From contig NC_065542.1 in the NCBI RefSeq assembly GCF_932294415.1, positions 48,697,942 through 48,761,941 on the forward strand: a DNA stretch of 64,000 bases, read 5' to 3'. Both the position numbers and the translations under genes were made by a program. Of the stretch, positions 47,149 through 60,168 are shown one piece after another. The DNA comes from Quercus robur. Taxonomy: Eukaryota > Streptophyta > Magnoliopsida > Fagales > Fagaceae. The notes beneath the pieces are model-generated. The model was not told the DNA's origin and ran no database searches. It was given only the letters and a program-made list of their open reading frames with translations. How positions within the stretch are numbered: the first letter of the stretch is position 1; every line of letters begins with the position of its first letter.

Positions 47149-47951
47149 GGGTAACAAGCCAGGACCTTGCCATGACGATGATCTTTTGGCAGGCTAAGCA
47201 CGAAGTAATGAAAATCAGGGTCACGGTACTCCTCCCTCATCCAGTGAAACTCTTGAATGGTAAATATATCAATCAAAATAGAAGCTTCATGGCAATCTGA
47301 ATCACACCCGGATCTCACACAACTGATTTTGTTGCCATCATCATCATCATCATAATCATGAACTCTAAATTTTGATCCAAATCGAAATCCAGCAACAAGA
47401 GGAGCTAAGCAGAGCCTGTAATCCTTGGCTACCATTGATTGCTCTTGGCACAGGGGCTTAGCATATTTGTCATATGCTATGTTGATTGGGTTGACCAAGC
47501 CATCATCCTTCGAGAGAACACAGGCACTCATGAGGAGGTCAGTTGGATGATCTCGCAGCACACCAAAGCATAGACCGCCATCACTATCAACTAAAACACC
47601 CTCTTTACTGAAAGGCAAGTACCCATCAACATGTTTCCATCCGGCACGAGGCTCGGTTACATCAAACATACATATACCTTTCGGTGTTGACAATAAGAGT
47701 ATAGGGTCATCATGAACCACATATGCTTCAACCTTAAAACGATCATCTTTTCCTACGCACCAAAACTCAGGATCATCATCAAAAGGCTCAGGAAGAGCAC
47801 TCCATGATTCTCCATTCAAAACCTCAAATCTCGGAGCCGTAACATGTTCCTTCCACGGACTAAAACTTGTATTGTCATTATGAAAGAGAGAGAACAAGAG
47901 AGCAGGAAAAGACCAATGTTGGTGCCACAACTTATGCCATAACTCGCTCAT
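47149..47951 (-). CDS. Kelch-type protein gene, 5'-truncated
   Basis: An uninterrupted frame of about 267 residues is homologous to the kelch-type pseudogene at 8275-9286. Shared segments are APRFEVLNGESWSALPEP, LLLSTPKGICMFDVTEPRAG, GWKHVDGYLPF and an acidic DYDDDDDGN region before the C-terminal DIFTIQEF block. The frame reads into a consensus donor (CCAAT then GTAAGT, near 47148), so a 3' exon may follow at lower coordinates; the stop at 47142 would then be intronic. The first 10 codons (MSELWHKLWHQHW) come from a foldback MITE, and real homology begins only near FSPWKEHVTAPRF. The 5' half of the gene is therefore missing or displaced. Kelch propellers usually bind protein partners. Function is doubtful. 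Confidence 0.55.
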
Positions 47952-48046
47952 GTGGCGAGTTGTGATTGGTAGAGGGGTGATGGGAGTCCATGCGAGGACA
48001 CTCCTCTACCAATCACAACTCGCCACATTGGCGAGTTGTGGCACCA
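47920..48046. mobile_element. Foldback MITE at the 5' edge of the kelch-type frame
   Basis: Perfect 26-base inverted arms at 47950-47975 and 48003-48028 (GGCGAGTTGTGATTGGTAGA on the left) lie inside a wider imperfect palindrome. Its outer ends are TGGTGCCACAACT and AGTTGTGGCACCA. No coding capacity. It supplies the ATG at 47951 on the minus strand. The target duplication was not resolved. Confidence 0.75.
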
Positions 48047-50050
48047 GCATAGCTCACAAGAAAAAGAGATTGTTACCGTGAATAAATAGCAAAAACAACG
48101 TAGTTCACCGCCTCAACAAAAATTTTAAAAATAAAAAATAAAAATAAAAGGCAAAGCCATTAAAAAAATAAATAAATAAATAAATAATAAAAATAAATAA
48201 AACTCAACCCCATTGCGAATTAAACAATTTTTTTTGAAAAAGAGAGTCAAAGTTATATAATAATAAAAAATCCAAATTAGGTAAGAATTAGGTGTAAAAC
48301 TCATGTTTTATACCATCGAATAAGAGATTATCATATCAGTTTTTTTAGTTAAAACTCAATACATCTTAATACAGCTAATAAAATCTCAATAAACTCCTAG
48401 TTGAGTTGGATTTTCATATGAGAATTAGAATTAATTGAGTGTGATTGTGTCTATACTTTAATATGTGAAATGATGATGTGTCATATTGGGATTTGAGGGT
48501 CTAAAGCTTGGTTTTTACATCACATCCTTATAGAATTTAATCTCAAAACATAAATAAAGCATTATATATTGGGTAAATTGCAAAATTCACATATGAAAGT
48601 GTTTGTTTGACTAGCTTATTTTTTTTCCAACTTATTTTTGCTATTCATGAGTCCTACTACACTTTTTGGTACTATTTATGAGTTCCACTATACTATTTCA
48701 ACTAACATTTACTTTTATTTATAGTACTTTCAACAAAAAGTTTCAGTTTCAGCAAAATAAGTGGATTCCAAACAAACCCGAAGTTTGGAGTATTTAAATT
48801 TTATATTTTGAAGTTTCAAAATTTGGATTTGACCTCCAAAGATACATATTATTTTGATAGTTACACCCTCCGTTAGTTTTTTGTTGATCTTTCCATTAAG
48901 TGACACATTATCTTAACACATGTATTACACTATCTAATACTAGCGCGTGTCATAAGGCTATTTTTTCTATTTTTTATTTTAAGTTTAGTGTCATAATGTT
49001 TTAAAGTGAGATAGAGACCTCTACGTGAGGTTTTTTTTTTTTTTTTAATTAGTTATTTGTACGTGAGTTAGTTACTAATATGAATGGAAGAAACTACTTA
49101 AAATTGAAACTCTCGATTTTTTTTTTTTTTTTTTTTTTTTTACAACTCTCATGAAGACAGGGGTGAAGCTACATGTTAGGGTTGGGGGATCAAATTTTTG
49201 AAAATATCTATATACCATATAGAAATATTTAATAATTTAATAATTAGCTCCCAAAATTAGGACTTCCCCCCAATGTTCTTAAAAAAATTGTCTAATTAGT
49301 CTAGTAGTTATAAAGAATATATTGTTTCTCAAATTCATTTTTTATTGTAAATTGTGTTTTCTTATCTCTTAAAATTTTGGATTATTCATGTCTTTGAACA
49401 CTTTATTAATTTAATTGAATTTTTTTTACTCACAATGGTAGACAATTTTGTAACTTATATTAAAAATAAAAATTTTAAAGATTTCACTATGGAAGATGAA
49501 TTTAATTCTATGAAATATTTAATTTTAAGGATTTCACTATGAAAGATACTAATTTCTGTGTGTGTGTGTATGTATGTGTGGAAGTTTGTCTAGACTAATA
49601 AATTAGTAACACAAATCAGCCCCCAAACAAAAATTGTATAAGAATATTTTAGTACACAAAATGATGAAATTCAAAGAAGGAATTCTATTATTAGTAGTAT
49701 AAATAATTAAGTAATTTTAAAAAATCTTTAATATCTATTAAATTAAAATTTTATCACATTGTATAAAAAAAAAAAAAAAACAAAATTATCACATGAACAA
49801 ATTAGATATTCTCTCTAGGAAAACTACGAGCATTCAAAACTTTCTCCTAAAAAAAAACTCTAAGAGATAAATTAGTCCAAAATCAAACCCAGCACCAAGA
49901 ACAGTTCTGGACCTAAGTGTCTCATACAAACACAAAATTACATAAATTAAAAACGTGATTACAAAAAATTACAGCATTTTCTTAGCATCCAAACAGGAAT
50001 TTCTTCTATTTATATTCAAATATGGGTTTGGTTTGACCCTTTGACTATAA

Positions 50051-50083
<33 letters not shown>

Positions 50084-50174
50084 CTGGGTTTGGATACAAT
50101 TGTATATGTGGCATGTGGTCAGATTTAACGAATACAACCCAATAACAGACAAGTCTCCTCTCAACCTCTGATCC
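48047..50174. other. AT-rich intergenic repeats, no gene
   Basis: Decayed repeats. A segment at 48560-48960 (GGTAAATTGCAAAATTCAC, GAAGTTTCAAAATTTGGATT) is inverted relative to 50690-50940. A possible hAT-like remnant lies near 49158 (ACAGGGGTGAAGCTAC). There is a long T run at about 49118-49141 and an AAT trinucleotide run at about 50048-50083. Short open frames show no family features. Confidence 0.5.
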
Positions 50175-50448
50175 ATGAATTCCACAATACACAAGCCCAC
50201 CATGCCACCATCTCAACCATGCTCACCCTTCTCAAGCATCACACTCTGCAAAACCATCTAAGACTTGAATCAAGTCCATGCCCATGTGATCAAAACTGCC
50301 CAAATCCACTACCACTGGCTGCTGTCGAAGTCCTCAAATTCTGTGCGCTTTCCAATCACAGTGTATAAAATACGTACAAAGGTGTTCGACCAAATGCCCA
50401 AACCAAATTGCTTTTCTTGGAACACTATAATCAAAGCCCTTACTTCTT
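50175..50448 (+). pseudogene. PPR protein gene fragment
   Basis: The start of a plant PPR gene of the organelle RNA-editing type: MNSTIHKPTMPPSQPCSPFS, then DLNQVHAHVIKTAQIH and KVFDQMPKPNCFSWNTIIKA. An in-frame TAA at about 50259 interrupts CKTI-DLNQV, and the middle part lies in another frame (AVEVLKFCALSNHS). After FSWNTIIKALTSS similarity stops in a T-rich tract. Only the first one or two repeats remain, so it is a dead fragment. Confidence 0.8.
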
Positions 50449-50765
50449 CTTTTTTCTTTTAGTGTTTGTTAGGAAAGAAATTTTGTTGTTCTTGGAAATA
50501 TTTTGAATGCTCAAAACTTTTCTGGGGAGAATATCCAATTTCTTCATGTGATAAAATTTTAAAAAGTTAATTTTTTTTAATTTGATTAATTTAATAGATT
50601 TTAAAATTTTATTTTTATTTTTATTTTTCAAAGATTTTTAAAATATTTTAATTATATTGAATATTGTAATACACAAGATGTATTTTTATTGGATCAATTA
50701 GTCCATTTGACAAATTGATGTGTCACTTAACAGACACATTAGCAAAAGAAACTAACAGAATGTGT

Positions 50766-50881
50766 AACTATCAAAACAATACGTAATGTTAGGAGTCAAA
50801 TTAAAATTTTGAAAATTCAAGTCAAACTATCAAAACAATACGTAATGTTAAGAGTCAAATCAAAATTTTGAAAATTCAAGT
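50766..50881. repeat. Tandem duplication, 59 bp unit
   Basis: Two direct copies of a unit containing AACTATCAAAACAATACGTA and AAAATTTTGAAAATTCAAGT, differing at a few positions. It is part of the foldback family also seen at 48800-48960. Confidence 0.75.
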
Positions 50882-51554
50882 TGAAAAAATTCAAAGAACT
50901 CTGAATTTCAAAGATGTATTTTACAATTTACCATTATATATTTAACAAATTACAGCAAATCAAAGTGAGCTAGTCAAGCTCATTGGTCTTTCAAGGTATC
51001 TCAGAGGAAAAGAATAGAATAATTCTATCAAAAGTTGTGCATCACTTCTTTATATTAAAAAGGATGGGAAAATAAAAGTTAGGCGGCCTCTCATTTGGTC
51101 ATTTGATCCAAAATATTTAAATTTAATTTTGACCTAAATGTCATGAACCTTGTAACTTAGGTGTTTCAAATCCTCACACTTTTAAGTTTTAACTATTGAA
51201 CTATCTCCCAAAAAACTTAGGCCTTTAGAGTTATAATTTTTATGGATCCAAGTCTTATTTCAACTCTTAATATCTTTTTACTTAACATTAATTTTAGTTT
51301 TATATAATTATATAAATAAAACAAGACTTTTCGGATAACTCACCTAACTTTGGCATCACCCCCCAAGTACAATCAACAAGTTGTACGGTGCCAACCTCCT
51401 CTGGTCCACATACCAATCAGCACTACAAATGAAGAAAAACTTTTCCTTTCAATCTCTATTGGAAGATGGAATTTCAGTGACTAGACTGTACTCTTTTTTC
51501 CTACACTTAAAATAGTACGTCCCCTTAGCTAAAGGCACAAGTAACAGTTTGTAG

Positions 51555-52171
51555 CAATACAAAAACTCATCCAAGGAGAGGCTCTCTACCATCATTCATG
51601 ATTCTCCGTAGCACTTGAGCTCCAACAAAAGCACGCCAGTTGTTAGGTGTCAATTGAGAAATGGCTACACCTAGTCTTCTCAATCCACTTACGAAAGAAG
51701 CCTCATACAAATCAGTCCCTTCACTGTCATAAGAATAGCTCTTCTCTCCAACCTCAGCTAATCTAGTAGGTACATTGTGGGGAATCTGAAAGTTTGATCA
51801 TATCTTGCTCAACTTTGTTTTGGAAAGGGAAGAGCAATACTTGTTTACCTCCCACTCTTCAGGCAAGATAAAGGGATAATCAAGACCCTCGAATGAAGAG
51901 GAGCCACCATCTTCATCTATTGGGATGGCACCTGATGACCTAGCATCAGAAGAATTGCCTCAAATGACTCAACATTAGACAATGAGCTCTCCCTTAGCTT
52001 AGCATCAGATAAGTCTTCTCTTGACTCAGCCCCAGATAGACTTGTCTGTGATGACTCTAAAGAAAGGACATCATCAATTGAATATGTGCTCACACTTGGA
52101 CGCAACCCTTGGTCATCCATTTTTCTACATTTGGACGATGAGGGGCTACTGGTAGACTCGAACTCACTCAT
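51555..52171 (-). mobile_element. Retrotransposon-associated gene fossil
   Basis: On the minus strand an N-terminal serine-rich part (MSEFESTSSPSSSKCRKMDD) is followed by sequence like the plant 'putative gypsy-type transposon' domain (PTRLAEVGEKSYSYDSEG, then YEASFVSGLRRLGVAISQ and NNWRAFVGAQVL). The domain is often carried by plant LTR elements. It is broken and no other element parts are adjacent in the same orientation. I treat it as a fossil, not a host gene. Confidence 0.5.
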
Positions 52172-52759
52172 CCTTACCCCTACAATGACAAAATAAGGCT
52201 AAGTCCACCCTACTTGTCCGACTTTATGGGACTTATTTAATTAATGGAATAAAGAAGGGTCGAGATGACTTACCAATACCGACAAACAAGGTTCGGATGA
52301 TTAAGAACTTGAAGAGGCAAGAATTCGGATGGGAAAAAGACCAGACGTGCAACAATCGAACGAGGGAGAAGTAGGCAACTAAAGGAGCTCTTGAGAGGGC
52401 TTAGGCAAAAATTTGGGAAATAAGTGAGGTCTGAAAGGGAAATTCACCTATTTATAAGCAAAAACCTAGGGAACACCAAACAACAAGATGGCGAGCCAAT
52501 CAAAAGCTACCACATGTCCAAAAAATTATATAAAATAAAATAAAAAAGGGAGATAAAAAGAGAAAAGAAGAACAACAAAAACAATGAATGGTACTGAGAT
52601 TCTGTGGCTCATCCAAAAAAGAGGGACAACCACAAAATGGGAGACAGTTGATAGGGAACTTTTTAGCTAACTCCATGATCAACCTTCCGAAATAAGCTAC
52701 GTCTTCCAAAAATACTGACTTTTCAGAAATGGAAGACTCAATACAAAAAACATAACCTA

Positions 52760-53310
52760 TCATGTCTACTCCAATGAGTCGTCCTTCACCTACAAAGACT
52801 TATAAGGACATTACAAGTCCGTCATTCAGTACTCATTTGTCACATACAAGAACGAACGAGTAAGCACTTGCGAGCTTTAAAGAACGGGTGAAGATAGGCA
52901 TAGCCTGCTTTACTACTACGGTCGCATAGTAGCTATTATTTAAGACTCTCCTACATTTGCATACCTACAGGCAAAGGGATAACTCTCATCTCCTACAAGT
53001 CTGTTGAGGCACAACTTTCATCTACTACAAGTCAACTAAGGGATAACCCCAAATCCCTGCAGTTCAATTATGGTGGTTATCCACAAACCCCTATATAAAT
53101 ATCAAGACACCCCAATTTTGAGGTATGCCAAAAACACAATTCTAAATCTCTTATGCTTCGAGAGTTTTGGAGATCTTATGAGGTACTGACTTATTCATCA
53201 GAAGGTCATTGGCTAGTAGGCCGACCCCACACTCACGCTCTCCAAGAATGTGTTTATCCTTGTAGGTCTTCAAGAGCTCTTCATTTGGACCGTCGGCTCA
53301 CTGACATTTT
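52760..53310 (+). mobile_element. LTR-like fossil
   Basis: It has LTR character: a TATATAAATATCAAGA promoter motif near 53093, repeated CTACAAGTC motifs upstream, and a leader-like stretch after it (CTTGTAGGTCTTCAAGAGCT). It begins near TGTCTACTCC and ends near CTCACTGACA, but no target duplication was found. It may belong with the neighbouring Gypsy-type fossil although its orientation is opposite. Confidence 0.45.
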
Positions 53311-53530
53311 TAATGCATCATCAATGTGTATATATATACTGCTTGACATATATTGAAATTGTGACTTTAAGTCATAATTTCAAACTATTTCAGGCAATGT
53401 GTGTACGCACACACTATGTGCAATAAACATAACCCATTTTTTAAAGTGGATTTGTCTTTTAGATTCTACTCGTAAAATACTATTTCTACGTGGTAGTTTA
53501 GCCGTTTTCAATCAAAATGGAAAATGTTAA

Positions 53531-54866
53531 GAGTATTCACATTAGGTCTTGCAAATGTCATATGTTGGTTCAATTTAGCATCAAAGCCCTAAAACCCCCC
53601 ATTACCCGATCTTGCAAAGTCTTGTAATTGCAATTATGCTACAGTGCCATCCTAAATGTATGATGGCATTGTAGCAAGCTTGTAAAAATTTTTATTATAT
53701 TTAATTCTCTCTTTTCTCTCTTTCTTTCATTTCTCTCTGTCTTCCTTCTCTTCTCTCTCACTTTGGTTCTTGGTCTGCTCTCTCCTCTCCTCAAAACCAA
53801 AACCTATTTTCTCAAACCCAAAATCCCGTGTGGTGGTGGTAGCAACAGAGGTAGGCATCGGCGTGGGTTGTAATCTCTGGTGGCTGGCATGGATTTTTGG
53901 GGTGGTCTATGATGGTGGGGTCTATCTAGGTTTGTAGTGTGGGTTGGTTTGGGTTTATGGTGTGGGTTGATCTGGGTTTGTGATGGTTCGTGGTGTGGGT
54001 TGATCTAGGTTTTGTGGTGGTCTTTGACGTGGTTTGGTGGTGTGGGTGTGGGGCTTTGATTTGTGTGGGAGTGGGTTTTGGGTTGGTAGGTGGCAGCGGC
54101 GTGGTGGGTCTAGGTCGTAATGGGTTGTAATGGCATGGGGGTTTTGGTTGTGAAGGTGCAGTGGTGGCACAGGTGTGGTTGTGGCTGAGTTCCGTGGTTG
54201 TGTGCCTCATGGTGGTGGTGTTGGGGGGCTGTGGTGTTGGGTTTTGGTTCTGGTGTGGTTATGGTGGCAAAGATGGGTTCTGATGGGTTTGATTTCCGAT
54301 GAGTTCTGATGTGGATTTTTCTTTGATTTTTTGTGAGTTTTAGTCCATGGTGGTGGTGGTTGTGTTGTTGCCGTGGATTTGCTGTGGTAGTGGTGGATCT
54401 TTCTTTTCTTTTTCTTTTTTTTCTTTTTCTTTTTTTTTTTTTTTTTTTTTTTGTGTTGTTGCTGTGGTGCTAGTGGATTTTTCTTTGATTTTTTGTGTTG
54501 TTACTGTGCTAGGTTTGTGGGCTTTGTGGGTGGATCGAGGTGGTGGTAGATTTTATGGGTTTTGTTCCTGGTGGTAGGGGTGGGATTTCTTAACGATAGT
54601 GGTGGGTTTCTTGTGGCAAAGGTGGTGGTGATGGGTGGTTGAAAAAGAGAGACCATGGGGAAAAGATAAACAAATTGATATGGGAGAAGGGGTGAGAGAG
54701 ATTGGAATATATTATTTTATTTGGAAGTAAATATTATTTTAATGAATTGAATAGAAAAATAAAAGTTGGGATGTTAGGTGTATTATAAAATGGTATGGTA
54801 TAAATAATAAAGTAACTTTTGAGATGGTAAAATAGAATATTTTGTAGAAACTAGATATGAATGCTC
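53531..54866. mobile_element. Harbinger-like non-autonomous element 3
   Basis: Ends GAGTATTCACATTAG and CTAGATATGAATGCTC match elements 1 and 2. It shares the subterminal motif AAAATGGTATGGTATAA with element 1. The interior has a strongly strand-biased G/T-rich tract (53820-54620) with GTGGTGG repeats, plus a T run at 54428-54452. The left flank is TAA, the right flank CTA, so the duplication has decayed. The open frames here are low-complexity. Confidence 0.7.
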
Positions 54867-54965
54867 CTATGTTATATTAATCTGATATGTTTGCTCCAAA
54901 AAAAAAAAAAAATCTGATATGTTATTTTTAACCTGTTTTGATTGATTTGTTACTTCGACAAGTTT

Positions 54966-55645
54966 AATGACGTAGGGGGCTCAAATAGTACATAAACGGT
55001 TTTTTAGGCAACCCCAAATTATAAGTCAGGTTCAATCATAGGAAATGAGGTCAAAGGAATTTGAGTGGGTATATATTAAACTCTTTTTGTGCGGCAAAAT
55101 AACGAGGCATTAAAAAAAAAGTGTGAAAGAGAATTTTATGTGACTTTGAAAAGATAGACTTTCTCCAAATTTTAATGACATAGGGGCTCAAATAGTACAT
55201 AAACGGTTTTGAAGGCAACCCCAAATTATAAGTCAGGTTCAATCATAGGAAATGAGGTCAAAGGAATTTGAGTGGGTATATATTAAACTCTTTTTGTGCG
55301 GCAAAATAACGACGCATTAAATAAATAAAAAAATAAAATAAAATAAAAATAAAAAAATCAATGAAAAAGTGTGAAGAGAATTTTATGTGACTTTGAAAAG
55401 ATAGACTTTCTCCAAATTGGTTTGGATTAGAAATTGTTGAGAAAATTATACTTTATTTCCTTAAACTAATACTCTCGTAATAGTTGCCCACCTAAAAAAA
55501 AAAGCTCTCAACGAAAAAGTGTGAAGAGAATTTTATGTGACTTTGAAAAGATAGGCTTTCTCCAAATTGGTTTGGATTAGAAATTGTTGAGAAAATTATA
55601 CTTTATTTCCTTAAACTAATACTCTTGTAATAGTTGCCCACTTAA
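54966..55645. repeat. Nested tandem duplications
   Basis: A unit of about 200 bases (GGGGCTCAAATAGTACATAA, CAACCCCAAATTATAAGTCA, CTCTTTTTGTGCGGCAAAAT) occurs at about 54970-55170 and 55175-55320. Overlapping its end, a second unit of about 140 bases (GAGAATTTTATGTGACTTTG, CCAAATTGGTTTGGATTAGA) occurs at about 55370-55490 and 55520-55645. The second duplication is nearly identical and hence recent. No gene is present. Confidence 0.82.
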
Positions 55646-57177
55646 ATTATGAGAGTGCACACTTACCCTCCCTAAACCATTACACTTTGCACCTTATCCT
55701 ATGGGTAATAGTTAAGAAAAGCAAGTGTGCATCCTTATAATTTAAGTGGTAAGTGCACACACAAAAAAAATGTATAGTTTAGGAGATAAAAGTAAAAGTA
55801 ATATAATTTATAAGGATAAAGTATAATTAATTTCCCCAAACTATTTCAACATAATAGTTATAAAGACATGTATACTTTACTTTTAGTTACATGATCTAAT
55901 AGTCAATTGAACAGCTTGTAAAATATATTGTAAAATAATTTATAACTTTATTATTTTCATAACTTTAGTATTTTCTATAATTTAATAATCTTGTGATAAT
56001 CATATGAATGGTCACATTAATAATTGTAATGAAATTACTATAAATCATTGAGAGAAAAACTTCTAATTCAAAAAATAAATAAATAAATAAAAAATCATCA
56101 TTCAAAAAGGAAAATATTATTGGTATACCAACTTACCGTACACAAAAAAATGATCATGACATTAGCACGTGGTATGTCATTTGTATGGACTTTGACTAAA
56201 AAAGCACATCACTATAGAGCAGCAAATCGATCGTTGATTAGGTAAACACAAGACTAGAACGCTACACGTTAATTTAGTCTTTTGTAGGGAATGGTGTTAG
56301 CGAATATAGTATTCAGGTTGAACAAGTCCATGTCTATTCCTTTATCAACAAACTTCTTCACGGCTTAAAATGTGCTTGTTCCAAGTCCCCATTCAATAAA
56401 AAAAAAAAAATTAGTCGAAATTAGATTATTATTTTCCATGTTTGAATTTTACTACCCTATTTCCCATCAACGGTCAAGAAGAATTGCTACAGTACGTTCA
56501 AAATTGAAATGTTTAGGCTTTTTTTTGTCATGCATTAAATTCTAAGGTTTACCTTTTGGACATGTTTCAATTAAACCTTAAACTTTTAAAATATTTCATT
56601 TAACCTTCAAAGTTTTTAAATACTATTCATTTACACCTTATAGTTCCATATAATTTTATTTAAACATTGGAGTTTTGCATAAATTTCATCTAAACCTAGT
56701 TTGAACTAAATTTCATTTAAACCAGTTGATCACATGATATTTAAATCGGTTAACAGAAAAAATGATAAAAGGTTTAAGTAAAAGTTCTTAAAAACCTTAA
56801 GATTTAAATGAAACATACCAAAAACTCTAATATTTAAGAGATAATCTACCATTTTTTGGGTTTTTTTAAAAGAAAATTTTGTTTAAACAAAAGAGCATGA
56901 GAATTACGTAAATTTTTCTGAATTCGGGGATTGGCAAATAATAATGGCAAAGAGAATTCAAATATAGGACTATTCATGTTAAATAGTATCCAACGTACCA
57001 CCCGGGCTCCATACAATATCCAGAAGGTCTTGTAGACTAGTTCTTCGTAATTAGATGACCATTCTCTTTCTAGTCCCCTTGATTTTCAACGAAAGGTGCA
57101 GATAAGACTGAATATTCAAACAAATAGTTCAAGCAAGTATTTTGAGATTCTCAGAATCAAAATTTTTTATCTCCTTC
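55646..57177. other. Upstream region of the receptor kinase
   Basis: AT-rich sequence without a recognised gene. At about 56520-56830 there is a family of short repeats on the theme TTTCATTTAAACCTT in both orientations, probably a decayed foldback element. The proximal promoter of the receptor kinase lies at the right end. Confidence 0.5.
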
Positions 57178-57185
57178 TATAAATA
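57178..57185 (+). promoter_or_regulatory. TATA box of the LRR receptor kinase gene
   Basis: TATAAATA lies 87-94 bases upstream of the ATG at 57272, a usual spacing for a plant gene with a short leader. Confidence 0.6.
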
Positions 57186-57271
57186 TATCAGTCCAATTAG
57201 AACCATTCCATGCATCATTCCAACCATCCATCATTCTTTGCATGCAGTATAGTCAATTTTAACGGATCATT

Positions 57272-60132
57272 ATGTTCCTCCATGTCCTCATGCTTGCATT
57301 GGTTTCCTCATCCCAATATGCTTATTCTTCTTCAGTAACTTTGCCTTCTTTTTCTGCCAATTCTGAGAATGAAGTAGCACAAGGGAAGGAAGCAAAGGCT
57401 CTTCTAAAATGGAAAGCCAGCCTTGAAGTAAAGAACCAGCCTCTCTTCTCTTCTTGGAGTGGAAGCAACCCTTGCAATTGGACCGGAATAAGTTGCGAAA
57501 AGTCTGGAAGTGCTGTCACCTTTTTAAATCTTTCAAGTTTTGGTGTCAAAGGTACGCTTCACAATCTCAGCTTTGTATCCTTCCCCAATTTACTCGGTCT
57601 TGACCTTTCTAACAACTCACTCCATGGAACCATTCCCTCAAACATTGTCAACCTCTCTAAACTCTCCCATCTTGACTTTTCGGCCAATCAATTAACCGGA
57701 ACAATCCCATTTGAAATAGGCCTGCTAGGTTCTCTGAGTAAACTTGATTTGTCATCTAACAATCTTACAGGTTATATCCCTACTTCTCTTGGAAACCTGA
57801 GCAATTTAAACATTTTGAAACTTGCTGAGAATAATCTTTCTGGTCCCATACCTCAACAATTAGGAATGTTAAGTTCTCTGAGTGAACTTCTTTTATATAC
57901 AAACAAGCTCACGGGTTCTATCCCTTCTTCTCTTGGAAACTTAACAAGACTCACCATGCTAGTGCTTTGTGAAAATCAATTGTCTGGCTCTATTCCTCCA
58001 TCATTGGGAAAACTTAAACACCTCACTGCTTTAGGATTTTTCTCAAATAAACTTGTAGGCACCATTCCCCCTGAAATAAACAGTCTTACACATTTGAAAT
58101 TTCTTCAACTATCTTACAACCAATTCACCGGTCATTTACCAGAAAATATATGCCTTGGTGGATTGCTTGAAAATTTTACCGCTAGCGGCAATCACTTCAC
58201 TGGTCAAATACCAAAGAGCTTGAAAAATTGCACTAGCTTGATAAGGTTTAGGCTTGATAACAACAAATTTATAGGAAATATAGAAAATGATTTGGGCATA
58301 TATCCACGTTTGGACTATATGAATTTGAGCAACAACAGATTTCGGGGTAAGCTTCCAAGGAATTGGGGACAGTTTCATAGCCTAACAAACCTAGATATAT
58401 CTAACAATGATATTTCGGGTCGGATACCTCCTGAGCTTGGGGATGCAATTCAATTACATGCAATTGACCTCTCCTCAAATCATTTTAATGGGGAGATTCC
58501 AAAGGAGTTTGGAAAGCTGACATCATTGCTAACACTTCATCTAGACAATAACAAACTTTCTGGCAAAATTCCTCATAGTATTGGAATGCTATCCAAACTA
58601 GAGAAGCTCAACCTGGCAGCTAACAATCTAAGTGGCCCAATTCCTGAATTGATTCAATCTCAAAACCTATTGTTCTTAAATTTGAGCAAAAACAAATTCA
58701 GTGAACACATTCCACTTCAAATTGGTAATTTGCGCTACCTCCAACTTCTTGATCTGAGTCATAATTGTCTAACGGGGGAGATGCCACGACAGCTTGGGCA
58801 ATTACAAGTCTTAGTAACTCTAAATCTTTCCCACAACAAGCTTTCAGGGCTCATTCCACCCACTTTTGATAGATTGTCCAGCTTGATGTCTGTTGACTTG
58901 TCCTACAATCAATTGGAGGGTCCTCTTCCAAACATTGCAGCATTTGGCAGCAAAGGATCAATGGACGCATATAGAAATAACAAAGGCTTGTGTGGCAACG
59001 TCACTGGCTTGAAGGCTTGCCCCTCTAAAGTTAACCACAATATTGTCCCGGTTAAGAAGGACAATAAGGTTGTGATAATGATTTCAGTCCTTGCCGCGAG
59101 CATTGTCATATTCATTGTTGTTGGAATTTCATTAATTTTCTTTCGAAGACTTCGGAAAGTGCAAAACAAGCCAAGAGAAGCACAAAAACATGATCCATTT
59201 GCGGTGTGGAGCTTTGATGGAAAAATGGTGTATGAAAACATCATTGAAGCCACGAATGATTTTGATGATAAACAGTGTATTGGAGTGGGCGGCTATGGAA
59301 GCGTTTATAGAGCTGAGTTACCAACAGGTCAAGTTGTTGCTGTTAAGAAACTTCATGGACTACGTGATGACAACATTGCCAATCTGAAGTCTTTCACAAG
59401 TGAGATACATGCTTTAACAAAAATTCGCCACCGTAACATTGTGAAGCTTCATGGTTTTTGTTCGCATCAACGACACTCATTTTTGGTTTATGAGTTCATG
59501 GAAGGTGGGAGCCTATGGAACATACTAAACACTGAGGAACAAGCAATGAAATTTGATTGGCTAAAGAGGATAAATGTTGTTAAAGGTATAGCAAGTGCTT
59601 TGTCTTATATGCACTACGGATGCTCACCTCCTATAATTCATCGTGATATATCCACTAAGAATGTTCTACTAGATTCAGAATATGAACCTCATATCTCTGA
59701 CTTTGGCACAGCGAGGATCTTGAGACCTGACACATCCAATTGGACTTCATTTGCTGGCACCTTTGGATATGCCGCTCCAGGTATGATATTTTATGTTGGC
59801 ATGCATGGTTTATATTTATGTAGCCTCTAATAATAAAATTTGTGCAGTTGCCAAATGGGGTGTGAGCCCATCATATATATGTTGGAGTGAACTAATAATT
59901 AGTAGAAAATTATTAGATATCCTAGAGGATAGTTCATGTGGTACTCTAAACCAATAAAAGCAAACCATTTAATATAAATTTTTTCATATGAGCATTTTTG
60001 GTTTATATCATATTATTTTAATAGGTGACTTTTTTTATTGGTGCAAATTATCACATCAGTCAAAACTCCAACACTAGATTACTCCTAGTATTTAGTGAGA
60101 ACACATGTTCCTTTGAATTGGCATCTTGATTG

Positions 60133-60168
<36 letters not shown>

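Noticed and set aside
49158-49300. hAT-like left end (ACAGGGGTGAAGCTAC)
   Set aside because: No right end or target duplication could be identified.
53926-54577. Thr/Pro-rich and Val/Phe-rich open frames on both strands
   Set aside because: Products of the GTGGTGG-rich tract in Harbinger-like element 3; no family features.
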